Positions 43,767-51,655 of a DNA stretch of 64,000 nucleotides are shown piece by piece. The stretch is taken from contig CBDCNI010000001.1 of assembly GCA_965219175.1 (NCBI GenBank), forward strand, positions 2,232,001 through 2,296,000, read 5' to 3'. How positions within the stretch are numbered: position 1 is the first letter of the stretch; each line of letters opens with the position of its first letter. The notes below the pieces were generated by a model. The model saw only the letters and a list, made by a program, of their open reading frames with translations. It made no database searches and was not told the DNA's origin. The position numbers and the translations under genes were made by a program. The stretch is from JBBPZK01 sp965219175 (GTDB taxonomy: Bacteria; Actinomycetota; Rubrobacteria; Rubrobacterales; Rubrobacteraceae).

Positions 43767-43798
43767 CTGACGAGCTGACCGGCTGAAACGCTGACTAG
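43767..43798 (-). repeat. Octamer array, 4 units, after fadA
   Basis: On the plus strand four exact 8-bp units of the form CTGA-NNN-G: CTGACGAG, CTGACCGG, CTGAAACG, CTGACTAG. They begin 8 nt past the fadA stop. Read in the fadA direction the units are C-NNN-TCAG, the orientation seen after all other stop codons with an array. The rest of 43697-43806 shows nothing further. Confidence 0.85.
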
Positions 43799-43806
43799 GT
43801 ACAACT

Positions 43807-44985
43807 CTAATTCTGCAGGTTCTCGAAGATGCCCGCCGCACCCATACCGCCGCCGATGCACATGGTCGTCATGCCGTACTTGGAGCCGCGGCGCTTCATC
43901 TCGTGGATGAGTTGGACGGTGAGCTTGGTGCCGGTCGCGCCCATCGGGTGGCCGAGGGCGATGGCGCCGCCGTTCACGTTCGTCTTTTCGAGGTCCATGC
44001 CGACTTCCCGGATCACCGCGAGCGCCTGGGCGGCGAACGCTTCGTTAAACTCGATCAGGTCTATCTCGTCCAGGCTAAGACCGGCCTGCTTCAAGACTTT
44101 CGGAATAGCCACGGTCGGCCCTATTCCCATCACTTCCGGCCGCACCCCACCGACGGCGAACCCGACGAAGCGGGCCAGCGGCGTGAGGCCGCGCCTCTCG
44201 GCCTCCTCGCGCTCCATGACGACGACTGCCGCCGCCCCATCCGAACGCTGGGAGGAGTTACCCGCCGTGACGGTACCGCCGTTCTGGAACGCAGGCTTGA
44301 GGTTGGCGAGCTTCTCCGCCGAGGTGTCGCGCGGTCCCTCGTCCCGCTCGAAGGTCGTCTCCTGGTGGTGGACCTCGCCATCATCACCGACCCAGTCGTA
44401 GTCGACGTCGAGCGGCACTATCTCCTCATCGAAGACGCCGGAGTTCACGGCCTTCTGGGCCAGGGTGTGGCTGCGGAGGGCGAACTCGTCCTGGTCTTCG
44501 CGCGAGACCTCGAACTCGCGGGCGACCTGCTCGGCAGTGTAGCCCATCCCCATATAGGCGGCCGGGTTGATCTCCAACAGCCTCGGGTTGGGCGAGAAGT
44601 TCGGCATCTCGATGGTCGAGGACATGTGCTCGGTGCCGCCGGCGACGATGGCAGTGGCATGGCCGACCATGATCCGCTCGGCCGCCAACGCGATAGTCTG
44701 CAACCCCGAAGAGCAAAACCTGTTCACCGTCTGGGCCGGTACGCTGTCCGGCATCCCGGCGAGCAGCGAACTAAGACGGGCGACGTTATTGCCCTGGGTC
44801 CCCTCGGGCATAGCGCACCCGATGATTACATCTTCTATTTCTTCTCTCTCCAGCCCTTCGGCGCGACGAATAGCCTCGCTAATGGCGGCTGCGGCCATGT
44901 CGTCCGGACGGCTCGCCCGCAACGTCCCCCTCGGGGCGCGCCCCACGGCGGTCCGGACCCCGGAAACGATAACTGCTTCTTTCAT
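43807..44985 (-). CDS. fadA: Acetyl-CoA acyltransferase (thiolase)
   Basis: Final step of beta-oxidation: thiolytic cleavage of 3-ketoacyl-CoA. The 392 residues have the nucleophile Cys in VNRFCSSGLQTIALAAERI, the His in EFNEAFAAQALAV, GGAIALGHPMGATGTKL, and the C-terminal CIGGGMGAAGIF with the second Cys. It is downstream of fadB but separated from it by a four-helix-bundle gene and two octamer arrays. Its leader (CTTTCGACCGAAGGGAGAACC) matches that of the quinone oxidoreductase gene at 51656. Confidence 0.95.
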   Translation of the reverse strand: MKEAVIVSGVRTAVGRAPRGTLRASRPDDMAAAAISEAIRRAEGLEREEIEDVIIGCAMPEGTQGNNVARLSSLLAGMPDSVPAQTVNRFCSSGLQTIALAAERIMVGHATAIVAGGTEHMSSTIEMPNFSPNPRLLEINPAAYMGMGYTAEQVAREFEVSREDQDEFALRSHTLAQKAVNSGVFDEEIVPLDVDYDWVGDDGEVHHQETTFERDEGPRDTSAEKLANLKPAFQNGGTVTAGNSSQRSDGAAAVVVMEREEAERRGLTPLARFVGFAVGGVRPEVMGIGPTVAIPKVLKQAGLSLDEIDLIEFNEAFAAQALAVIREVGMDLEKTNVNGGAIALGHPMGATGTKLTVQLIHEMKRRGSKYGMTTMCIGGGMGAAGIFENLQN

Positions 44986-45006
44986 GGTTCTCCCTTCGGT
45001 CGAAAG

Positions 45007-45054
45007 CTGGTCAGCTTGTCAGCACTTCAGCTTGTCAGCACTTCAGCTTGTCAG
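45007..45054 (+). repeat. Octamer array, 6 units, before fadA
   Basis: On the plus strand six units of C-NNN-TCAG: CTGGTCAG, CTTGTCAG, CACTTCAG, CTTGTCAG, CACTTCAG, CTTGTCAG. The 16-bp pair CTTGTCAG-CACTTCAG is itself repeated. In the fadA transcript they read as CTGA-NNN-G upstream of the start. The array also encodes the last two residues and stop of the four-helix-bundle protein, so it invaded or grew into that gene's end. Confidence 0.88.
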
Positions 45055-45414
45055 TTTTTTGTTCTTTAGTCGGTTTATGAACGGCGCCAGCATTCGCTTT
45101 ACCTCTTTCACTTTTTGCTCTAGTTCTACGTAGACGTGGTTATCGAGATGGTTCAGGTCTCCGGCGAGGAGCAACTGGTATTCTAACTCGCTCGCGGAGC
45201 CCATCGCTATTTGCATGAACCTCGCCAACTCCGGGTCTCCGCCTCTGCCGCAACCTTCGGCCAGGTTAGCCGGTATGGATGCCGCCGACCTGCGGACCTG
45301 ACTTGTCAGCCCACAAAGCTCCTCTCTCGGGAATCCGGAGGTCGCTCTGTATACGTCCAGAACGAGATGATGTCCCTTCCTCCAAACCTGTAGCTCCCTG
45401 AAGTCCCGCATCAT
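45043..45414 (-). CDS. Four-helix-bundle protein (23S rRNA intervening-sequence/S23 family)
   Basis: A 123-residue all-helical protein with the family pattern FRELQVWRKGHHLVLDVYRA, FPREELCGLTSQVRRSAASI, PANLAEGCGRGG, and a closing amphipathic helix. Relatives are encoded in intervening sequences of 23S rRNA genes and as accessory proteins (Avd) of diversity-generating retroelements, and also singly in genomes with no known function. Here the gene splits fadB from fadA and is bracketed by inverted octamer arrays (45007-45054 and 45424-45455). Its stop codon is supplied by the array. Confidence 0.88.
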   Translation of the reverse strand: MMRDFRELQVWRKGHHLVLDVYRATSGFPREELCGLTSQVRRSAASIPANLAEGCGRGGDPELARFMQIAMGSASELEYQLLLAGDLNHLDNHVYVELEQKVKEVKRMLAPFINRLKNKKLTS

Positions 45415-45423
45415 TCCTACCTG

Positions 45424-45455
45424 CTGACAAGCTGACCGGCTGAGTAGCTGACCAG
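45424..45455 (-). repeat. Octamer array, 4 units, after fadB
   Basis: Plus-strand units CTGACAAG, CTGACCGG, CTGAGTAG, CTGACCAG. In the fadB transcript they read C-NNN-TCAG and begin 4 nt after the stop. They are inverted relative to the array at 45007-45054, so the two could pair around the four-helix-bundle gene. Confidence 0.86.
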
Positions 45456-45459
45456 CTAC

Positions 45460-47835
45460 TCAATTCCTCAACGGTTTTCCGGTCTTGAGCATGGCGCCGA
45501 TACGCTCGTGGGTCTTCTCCTGCTTGAGCAGGTCCAAGAACGCTTCTTTCTCCAGTTCGAGCAGGTATTCCTCTGGCACCCACTGGGGGAGCGAGAGGTT
45601 CCCGCCGGTCAGGATACGGGCTACGTGGCCCGCTATGACGCCGTCGTACTCGCTGGCGTAGCGGCCCCACTGGAGCGTTTTGATCCCAACCTCAAGCGCC
45701 GCCCGCGCCGAGCGTCCGGAAGCGTAGACGTTCTTGCCGCGCTCCGGCGGGCCGTAGCCGTCGGCGAGATCCTGGACTTCCCGTTTCGCGGCGGAGAGCA
45801 GATGGTCGGGGTTCATCACTACCCGGTCGTCTTCCTTTAGCAAGCTCATTTCCAGCGCTTCGAGAGCGCTTCCGGCGACCTTCGCGAGCGCTATCTGCTC
45901 GAAGGCTTTCTGGAGAAGCGGCAGCGGCGGGGTGTTTGGGGCGGCGTGGATCGTCGGTGAGATTAGCCTGCGGGCCATCTCCTTGGTACCGCCGCCGGCC
46001 GGGATGAGGCCAACGCCGGTCTCGACGAGGCCCATGTAGGTCTCTCCGGCCGCGACCACCCGATCCGAGTGAAGGCAGATCTCCAACCCTCCGCCGAGCG
46101 TCTGGCCGCGCGGGGCAGAGACGACGGGCTTGGGGGCGAAGCGGAAGCTCATGAGGAGGTCGTGCAGGGCGTCTATCCGATGGCCGATCTCGTCGAGCTG
46201 CCCATTCTGGGCGGCCTGGACCATCTCGCCGATGTTCGCCCCGACGCAGAAGTTGCGACCTTCGTTGCCGATAACGAGCCCGACTACGTCGTCCCGCTCC
46301 AGCGCCTGGAGGGCTGTGTACCCCATCTCCATCACACCGCCGTCTATGGAGTTGCCCCTGGAGTGGAATTCCAGGCACAGGATGCCGTCGCCGAGGTCGA
46401 GCAGGCTCGCCGAGTCGTTGCTCGCAAGCTCTCCGCCCTCTTCGCGCACGGCATCGAGGGAGAGGTACATCGGGTCCTCGCGGACCGGCACGTAGTCTTC
46501 TTCGATCGGGCTGTACTGAAGCTCTCGCGTCCCTTCTTTCTTGTAGAAGCTCTCATTGCCGCCTTCGAGCATCTTCTCGACCCATCCGGCGACTTCGAGA
46601 CCCATGCCTTGCATCCGTTCGACGGTCTCGCGCACGCCGAGCAGGTCCCACATCCGGAACGGACCGGCCTGCTGACCGTAACCCCACTCCATCGCGTGGT
46701 CCGCGTCCTCCAGAGTGTCGGATATCTCCGGTATGCGCCGCGCGGCGTAGGCCAGGTCCGGCAGAATGGTGTCCCGCAGGTATTTGGCATGCCGGTCATC
46801 CTCCGCCTGCTCCATGATGTAGCGCAGTCTCGCCCCGAGGTCGCCCTGCTTTCGGGCCTCTTTGACTAGAGGGACTTCCGGGTTTTCGGCGGGCTCGTAC
46901 TCGAAGGTGTCGAGGTTCAGCACGTCGAAGACGGTCTGGCCGTCGCGCCGGTCGCGCTTGTAGAAACCGCTACCGGTCTTGATGCCGAGCAGGTTTTGCT
47001 CCTGCATCTGCTTCAGTTTCTCGGGCGGTCTGAGCATCTCGCGGGACTCGTCTTCCGGGACGAGGTCGTAGAGATTTTCGGCGACGCCGAGGGCGATGTC
47101 GAGGCCGACCTGGTCATTCAGGCGGAAGGTGGCGGTTTTGGGACGCCCGATCAGGGGTCCCGTTATGGCGTCTATCTCTTCTATCCCGTAGCCGTTCTCG
47201 AAGGCGTAACGGGCCGAGTTCATCCCGGAGAAGCTCCCGAGCCGGTTGCCGATGAAGTTCGGGGTGTCTTTGGCTATTACGCCGCCTTTTCCGAGCACTC
47301 GCTCCCCGAAGTCCCTGACTCCTTCGACGACCTCCGGGGCGGTGTCCTCGGTCGGGATGATCTCCAGCAGCTTCAAATAGCGCGGCGGGTTGAAGAAGTG
47401 GGTGCCGAGGAAGCGCTTCCGGAAGCTTTCGGAGCGGCCCTCGGCGATGCTGCCAAGCGGGATGCCGGAGGTGTTCGAGGAGATGATGGCATCATCTTTG
47501 GCGAGCGCCTCTACCCGTTCCATCAGGTCACGTTTTGGTTCTAGTTTCTCTATTATGGCTTCGAGGATCCAATCGGCTTCCGCCACGCGTTCGAGGTCGT
47601 CCTCGAAGTTGCCGAGGCGCATCCTGTCGGCCACGTTCTGGCCCATGAGCGCCGGCGGCCGAGCCTTTCGCATCCGGTCGAAGCCGCCTTTTACGACTTT
47701 GTTCTTGTCGCCTTCATCCTGTGGGGCGACGTCGAGCAGGTCTACTTCGAGGCCGGCGTTGGCACAGTGGGCGGCTATCGCGGCGCCCATCGTACCCGCG
47801 CCGAGCACCGCCACTTTCCTGATCTGATGTGTCAT
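45460..47835 (-). CDS. fadB: 3-hydroxyacyl-CoA dehydrogenase / enoyl-CoA hydratase
   Basis: A bifunctional beta-oxidation enzyme of 791 residues. The NAD domain comes first (VAVLGAGTMGAAIAAHCANA), then SSNTSGIPLGSIAEG and THFFNPPRYLKLLEII with the catalytic His. The crotonase domain is C-terminal (VGLVIGNEGRNFCVGANIGE, PRGQTLGGGLEICLHSDRVV). This order matches the FadN type of Gram-positive bacteria, the reverse of E. coli FadB. It is upstream of fadA and downstream of a PadR regulator gene, from which it is 24 nt away. Confidence 0.94.
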   Translation of the reverse strand: MTHQIRKVAVLGAGTMGAAIAAHCANAGLEVDLLDVAPQDEGDKNKVVKGGFDRMRKARPPALMGQNVADRMRLGNFEDDLERVAEADWILEAIIEKLEPKRDLMERVEALAKDDAIISSNTSGIPLGSIAEGRSESFRKRFLGTHFFNPPRYLKLLEIIPTEDTAPEVVEGVRDFGERVLGKGGVIAKDTPNFIGNRLGSFSGMNSARYAFENGYGIEEIDAITGPLIGRPKTATFRLNDQVGLDIALGVAENLYDLVPEDESREMLRPPEKLKQMQEQNLLGIKTGSGFYKRDRRDGQTVFDVLNLDTFEYEPAENPEVPLVKEARKQGDLGARLRYIMEQAEDDRHAKYLRDTILPDLAYAARRIPEISDTLEDADHAMEWGYGQQAGPFRMWDLLGVRETVERMQGMGLEVAGWVEKMLEGGNESFYKKEGTRELQYSPIEEDYVPVREDPMYLSLDAVREEGGELASNDSASLLDLGDGILCLEFHSRGNSIDGGVMEMGYTALQALERDDVVGLVIGNEGRNFCVGANIGEMVQAAQNGQLDEIGHRIDALHDLLMSFRFAPKPVVSAPRGQTLGGGLEICLHSDRVVAAGETYMGLVETGVGLIPAGGGTKEMARRLISPTIHAAPNTPPLPLLQKAFEQIALAKVAGSALEALEMSLLKEDDRVVMNPDHLLSAAKREVQDLADGYGPPERGKNVYASGRSARAALEVGIKTLQWGRYASEYDGVIAGHVARILTGGNLSLPQWVPEEYLLELEKEAFLDLLKQEKTHERIGAMLKTGKPLRN

Positions 47836-47859
47836 AGGACCTCCAAAGTATCTGGCGAA

Positions 47860-48285
47860 TTATCCATAAAGTTCCTCCTGCAGACCTTCGATGGCCCGCT
47901 TCATCCGGAGCAGGTGCTCCTCGAACTGTTCCTTTATCTCCCCGTACTTCTCTTTTCCCCGAGGGGTGATCGTGTAAAACCTGCGCGTCCGGGTGTCAGG
48001 GTCCTCCCACTCGGCGCTGAGGTAGCCTTTCTCCTCCAGCCGCCGGAGCAAGGGATAGACCGTGTTCGGGGAGACGCTCATAACGCCCGCGGTCATCTCT
48101 TTTATTCCCCGGATGATGCTGTTGCCATACTCCGGGCGCTTGACGACCATGTGAAGGATCAAGAGCGGAAATACGTTCCTCGACTTGACCTCGCCCAGGA
48201 AAATCTCTTTCGGCGTCGCTTCCGTGCGCTCGATATATTCCTCCTCGTTTCTCGTATTGTCCGTAGCTGTAGCTCGCAGGTCCAT
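47860..48285 (-). CDS. PadR-family transcriptional regulator
   Basis: A winged-helix repressor of about 141 residues. The family core FPLLILHMVVKRPEYGNSII leads to VSPNTVYPLLRRLEEKGYLS and RRFYTITPRGKEKYGEI, then a C-terminal dimer helix. ATG at 48285 overlaps the TGA of the acyl-CoA synthetase gene; a TTG at 48288 is the alternative. It probably controls the fad genes around it. The promoter region at 50117-50152, with short inverted arms, is a candidate target. Ligand unknown. Confidence 0.92.
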   Translation of the reverse strand: MDLRATATDNTRNEEEYIERTEATPKEIFLGEVKSRNVFPLLILHMVVKRPEYGNSIIRGIKEMTAGVMSVSPNTVYPLLRRLEEKGYLSAEWEDPDTRTRRFYTITPRGKEKYGEIKEQFEEHLLRMKRAIEGLQEELYG

Positions 48286-50096
48286 CAAGAATACAGCTTC
48301 TCTATGACTCCGCCGTAGCGCTTGCGCACGACGCGCATCTTGACCTTGAGCGTCGGCGTCAACTCCCCATTTTCGTGTGAGAGTTCCCGAGCCAGCAACG
48401 CGAACTTCTTGGGCCGCTCGTAGGCGGCGAAACCAGTAGTCGCCGCGTCCAGGTTTTTTTGGATCAACTCGCGCACCCGCTCATCCTCCGACAACTCTCC
48501 GTCTTTGGCGGCGGTGCCGAGTTCTCTTCGGACGGCGTCGTATTCCGGGACTATGAGAGCAGAGACGTACTTGCGACCGTCGCCGAGCAGGATAGCCTGG
48601 GAGATGTGCGGGGCGGTAACCAGGGCGGTTTCGATGGGTTGGGGGGCGACGTTCTTGCCGGTGGAAAGGACGATCAGGTTCTTAGAGCGGTCGGTGATCC
48701 TCAAATACCCGGCCTCGTCGAACTCCCCGATATCGCCCGTCCTGTACCATCCGTCCTCGGTGAACGCCTCGGCGGTCGCCTCCTCATCGTCGAGGTAGCC
48801 ACGCATCACACCCGGCCCCTTCACCTGGATCTCACCGTCAGAAGAGATCCTGACCTCCGTGCCGGATATAGGCAACCCAACGGTCCCGAACCGCAACCTC
48901 CCGAGCCGGTTGCAAGAGATGACCGGAGAAGTCTCTGTCAGCCCATATCCCTCCACCACCCGTATCCCGGCGGCGTAGAAGAACTCCCCGACCTCCGTGC
49001 CGAGCTTCGCCCCGCCCGAGACGAAGAACCGCACCTGCCCACCGAGAGCCTCCCGCAGCTTCCGAAAGATGAGCCGGTCGTAGAGTGCCAGCCTCGCCTT
49101 CAACAACGGCCCAACATCTCCCCCATCCCTCTCGATAGCGTAAGCTCTCCTGCCGGACGACACCGCATCTTCGAACAGCTTGCGGCGCAACGCTCCACCC
49201 TCCGCCGCCTGCGCCCGCACCCGATCGTAGACTTTCTCGTAGAGCCGGGGCACGCTCAGGGCGACCGTCGGACGTACTTCCCGCAGATTCTCCGGCACCT
49301 TCTCGAAAGACTCGGCGTAGTAAGTGGTAGCGCCGAGCGTCAGCGCGAGGAACTGGCTCGATGTACGCTCGAAGATGTGCGAGAGCGGAAGAAAAGAGAG
49401 AAAAACGTCTTCGGTACGCACCGGCAGCGACTCCAGAGTTCCCTCCAGATTCGAGAGGATGTTCCCGTGCGTGAGCACAGCGCCCTTCGGCATCCCGGTC
49501 GTCCCCGAAGTGTAGACTACAGTCGCCACGTCTTCCCGACCGATAGACCGCCAGCGCTCTTCCCAGCCCTCCAGCGGGCTATACTCCCCCGTCCGCTCCA
49601 CACCGTTGAACCAGTGGACATCATCTTCCCCGCTACCAACGTCACCGTCCATTACGATGATGCTCCGCAGGGCCACCGCCCTGTTCCGTAGGCCGGAGAC
49701 TTTCTCAAGCAATTCCCGGTCTTCGACGATGGCGACACAGGCCCCGGAGTTGTTCAGGATGTGCTCTATCTGGGAGGCCTCCAGTGTTGGGTAAACTGGA
49801 ACGGTCACAGCCCCGAGGCTCTGAATCGCGAGGTCGGAGATCGGCCACTCGACCCGGTTCTTCGACACGAGCGCCACCCGAGATCCCACCTCGACTCCCA
49901 AAGACGCCAGCCCGGCGGCGAAGCCCTCGATCCTTCCCTTGAAACCTTCGTAAGAGAGACTCGTCCACCCGTGTCCGGTCTTCCAACACAGCGCCGGCTT
50001 GCGTCCCCTCGACTCTACGTTTCGGAACACGGCCTCGACAAGGCTGCCCGTCCCCCTCAGCTCCCCGGCTTCCCGCCGCGTCGCCTCCCGTTGCAT
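48285..50096 (-). CDS. fadD: Long-chain acyl-CoA synthetase (AMP-forming)
   Basis: Activates fatty acids for beta-oxidation. The 603 residues show VVYTSGTTGMPKGAVLTHGN, SFLPLSHIFERTSSQF, VEGYGLTETSPVIS, WYRTGDIGEFDEAGYLRITD, and the long-chain type SKNLIVLSTGKNVAPQPIE. It starts the leftward transcript fadD-padR-fadB-(four-helix gene)-fadA and overlaps the regulator start. A divergent acyl-CoA dehydrogenase lies 171 bp away. Confidence 0.92.
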   Translation of the reverse strand: MQREATRREAGELRGTGSLVEAVFRNVESRGRKPALCWKTGHGWTSLSYEGFKGRIEGFAAGLASLGVEVGSRVALVSKNRVEWPISDLAIQSLGAVTVPVYPTLEASQIEHILNNSGACVAIVEDRELLEKVSGLRNRAVALRSIIVMDGDVGSGEDDVHWFNGVERTGEYSPLEGWEERWRSIGREDVATVVYTSGTTGMPKGAVLTHGNILSNLEGTLESLPVRTEDVFLSFLPLSHIFERTSSQFLALTLGATTYYAESFEKVPENLREVRPTVALSVPRLYEKVYDRVRAQAAEGGALRRKLFEDAVSSGRRAYAIERDGGDVGPLLKARLALYDRLIFRKLREALGGQVRFFVSGGAKLGTEVGEFFYAAGIRVVEGYGLTETSPVISCNRLGRLRFGTVGLPISGTEVRISSDGEIQVKGPGVMRGYLDDEEATAEAFTEDGWYRTGDIGEFDEAGYLRITDRSKNLIVLSTGKNVAPQPIETALVTAPHISQAILLGDGRKYVSALIVPEYDAVRRELGTAAKDGELSEDERVRELIQKNLDAATTGFAAYERPKKFALLARELSHENGELTPTLKVKMRVVRKRYGGVIEKLYS

Positions 50097-50116
50097 GACT
50101 CTCCTTTCCCGGAAAA

Positions 50117-50152
50117 TGTTGTCAACCTTGATAACTACCGCTATGATAACAT
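50117..50152 (+). promoter_or_regulatory. Promoter and operator-like repeats before the acyl-CoA dehydrogenase
   Basis: TTGTCA (50119-50124) and TATGAT (50142-50147) are separated by 17 nt. ATGTTGTC and GATAACAT form near-perfect inverted arms at the two ends, and TGATAAC occurs twice in direct order (50129-50135, 50144-50150). Such a site could bind the PadR regulator and control both divergent units. A leader of roughly 115 nt would precede the TTG start. Confidence 0.6.
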
Positions 50153-50267
50153 GGCATCGAACAGGCTGGAAGACTTGGATCTTACGGTCATGTTAGAGTG
50201 CGGGATGAGTAAGGGAGCCGTGTGGTGACTGTAGAGTTTCCGGCGGCAAAGTGAAGGAGGAAGGCTT

Positions 50268-51467
50268 TTGATCGCCGACGTTACCAGGTCTCTCGGGACC
50301 GACTATTACCTGATCGACGAGTTGTTGACGGATGAGGAGCGTGAAATACGGGATAAGGTCCGGGCGTTCTCCGACCGGGAGGTCATCCCGATCATCAACG
50401 AGTATTGGGAGAAGGCGGAATTCCCGTTCGAGTTGGTGCCGAAGCTCGCGGAGTTGAACATCGCGGGCGGGCCTATCAGCGGATACGGGTGTCCGGGGAT
50501 GAGCCACGTAGCCGCTGGTATCTGCGCGATAGAATTGTCGCGGGGAGACGGGAGCTTCAACACGTTCTACGGGGTCCATTCGGGCCTGGCGATGGGGACC
50601 ATCGACATCTGCGGGAGCGAAGAACAGAAAGAGAAATGGCTACCGGCGATGGCGCGGCTGGAGAAGATCGGGGCCTGGGGCCTCACCGAGCCGGACCACG
50701 GATCGGACTCCGTCATGCTTGAGACGACGGCCCGGCGTGAAGGCGACGAGTGGATACTGAACGGCAAGAAGCGTTGGATCGGCAACGCCTCCTTCGCCGA
50801 CATCGTCATCATATGGGCGCGCGACGTGGAGGACGGCCAGGTCAAGGGATTCGTCCTCGAAAAAGACGAGAACGGCGACATGCCCGAAGGTTACTCCACG
50901 GAGATAATCAAGGGCAAGATGGGCAAGCGGGCCGTCTGGCAGCCGGACATTTACCTGGAGGACGTACGGACACCGGTGGAGAACAAGCTAGAAGGCGCCA
51001 ACTCGTTCAAGGACACCAACAAGGTCTTGACGGCCACGCGCGGCGGGGTTGCGTGGGAGGCCATAGGGCATGCGATCGCCTCCTACGAGGCGGCGGTGCA
51101 GTATGCCAAGGAGCGAGTTCAGTTCGGCAAGCCTATAGCGAGTTTCCAGCTCATCCAAAACAAGCTCGCAAATATGCTCTCGGAGATCACCAACATGCAG
51201 CTCATGGTCTACCGGCTCTCCCAGCTACAGGAGCAGGGCAAGATGACCGGCCCGATGGCCTCCCTGGCGAAGATGAACAACGCCAAGAAATCGAAGCAGG
51301 TCTGCGCCGACGCCCGCGACATAATGGGTGGTAACGGCGTGCTCTTGGAGTACCACGTGGCGAGGCATCTCTCGGACATGGAGATCGTCTACACTTACGA
51401 GGGAACCGACACGATCCAATCGCTAATAGTAGGCCGCGACATCACCGGCATAAGCGCCTTCGTATAG
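50268..51467 (+). CDS. Acyl-CoA dehydrogenase (glutaryl-CoA dehydrogenase-like)
   Basis: An FAD enzyme that makes the first double bond in beta-oxidation or oxidises a short branched or dicarboxylic acyl-CoA. The 399 residues have GAWGLTEPDHGSDSVMLETT, WILNGKKRWIGNASFADIVI, and the C-terminal MEIVYTYEGTDTIQSLIVGR carrying the catalytic Glu region. These patterns are nearest the glutaryl-CoA dehydrogenase branch. The TTG start at 50268 has AAGGAGGA upstream. Its stop is followed by an octamer array and a large hairpin. Confidence 0.93.
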   Translation: MIADVTRSLGTDYYLIDELLTDEEREIRDKVRAFSDREVIPIINEYWEKAEFPFELVPKLAELNIAGGPISGYGCPGMSHVAAGICAIELSRGDGSFNTFYGVHSGLAMGTIDICGSEEQKEKWLPAMARLEKIGAWGLTEPDHGSDSVMLETTARREGDEWILNGKKRWIGNASFADIVIIWARDVEDGQVKGFVLEKDENGDMPEGYSTEIIKGKMGKRAVWQPDIYLEDVRTPVENKLEGANSFKDTNKVLTATRGGVAWEAIGHAIASYEAAVQYAKERVQFGKPIASFQLIQNKLANMLSEITNMQLMVYRLSQLQEQGKMTGPMASLAKMNNAKKSKQVCADARDIMGGNGVLLEYHVARHLSDMEIVYTYEGTDTIQSLIVGRDITGISAFV

Positions 51468-51475
51468 CGATAGAG

Positions 51476-51507
51476 CATTTCAGCCGGTCAGCTTGTCAGC
51501 CGGTCAG
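51476..51507 (+). repeat. Octamer array, 4 units, after the acyl-CoA dehydrogenase
   Basis: Units CATTTCAG, CCGGTCAG, CTTGTCAG, CCGGTCAG, all C-NNN-TCAG in the direction of the gene whose stop is 8 nt upstream. It is inverted relative to the array at 51603-51634. Confidence 0.83.
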
Positions 51508-51529
51508 CTAAAAGCTCCTGGATAAAGGC

Positions 51530-51583
51530 CCGTGCTCTTTGAGAGACGGCGCGGCCCGTAGCGTCGTCTCTCAAAGAGCACGG
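51530..51583. repeat. Perfect 19-bp inverted repeat forming a long hairpin
   Basis: CCGTGCTCTTTGAGAGACG (51530-51548) and its exact complement (51565-51583) enclose a 16-nt GC-rich loop, part of which can extend the stem. No T run follows on either strand, so it is not a textbook terminator. It is nested inside two inverted octamer arrays, between the acyl-CoA dehydrogenase and quinone oxidoreductase genes. Confidence 0.9.
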
Positions 51584-51602
51584 AGCCACCATCCATAATA
51601 AG

Positions 51603-51634
51603 CTGACAAGCTGAAGTGCTGATTAGCTGACCAG
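51603..51634 (+). repeat. Octamer array, 4 units, before the quinone oxidoreductase
   Basis: Units CTGACAAG, CTGAAGTG, CTGATTAG, CTGACCAG, followed without gap by CTTTCGACCGGAGGGAGAAC and the start codon two bases later. Array and leader together match those of fadA on the other strand. Confidence 0.86.
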
Positions 51635-51655
51635 CTTTCGACCGGAGGGAGAACC

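Noticed and set aside
45007..45054. CRISPR array
   Set aside because: Units are contiguous octamers with no spacers, and no cas gene is near.
43903..45069. Open frame of 388 codons antisense to fadA
   Set aside because: Antisense shadow; it also runs across an octamer array and into the S23-like gene.
48459..49691. Open frame of 410 codons antisense to fadD
   Set aside because: Antisense shadow without protein-like features.
51530..51583. Rho-independent terminator
   Set aside because: Stem is excellent but neither strand has a T run after it.
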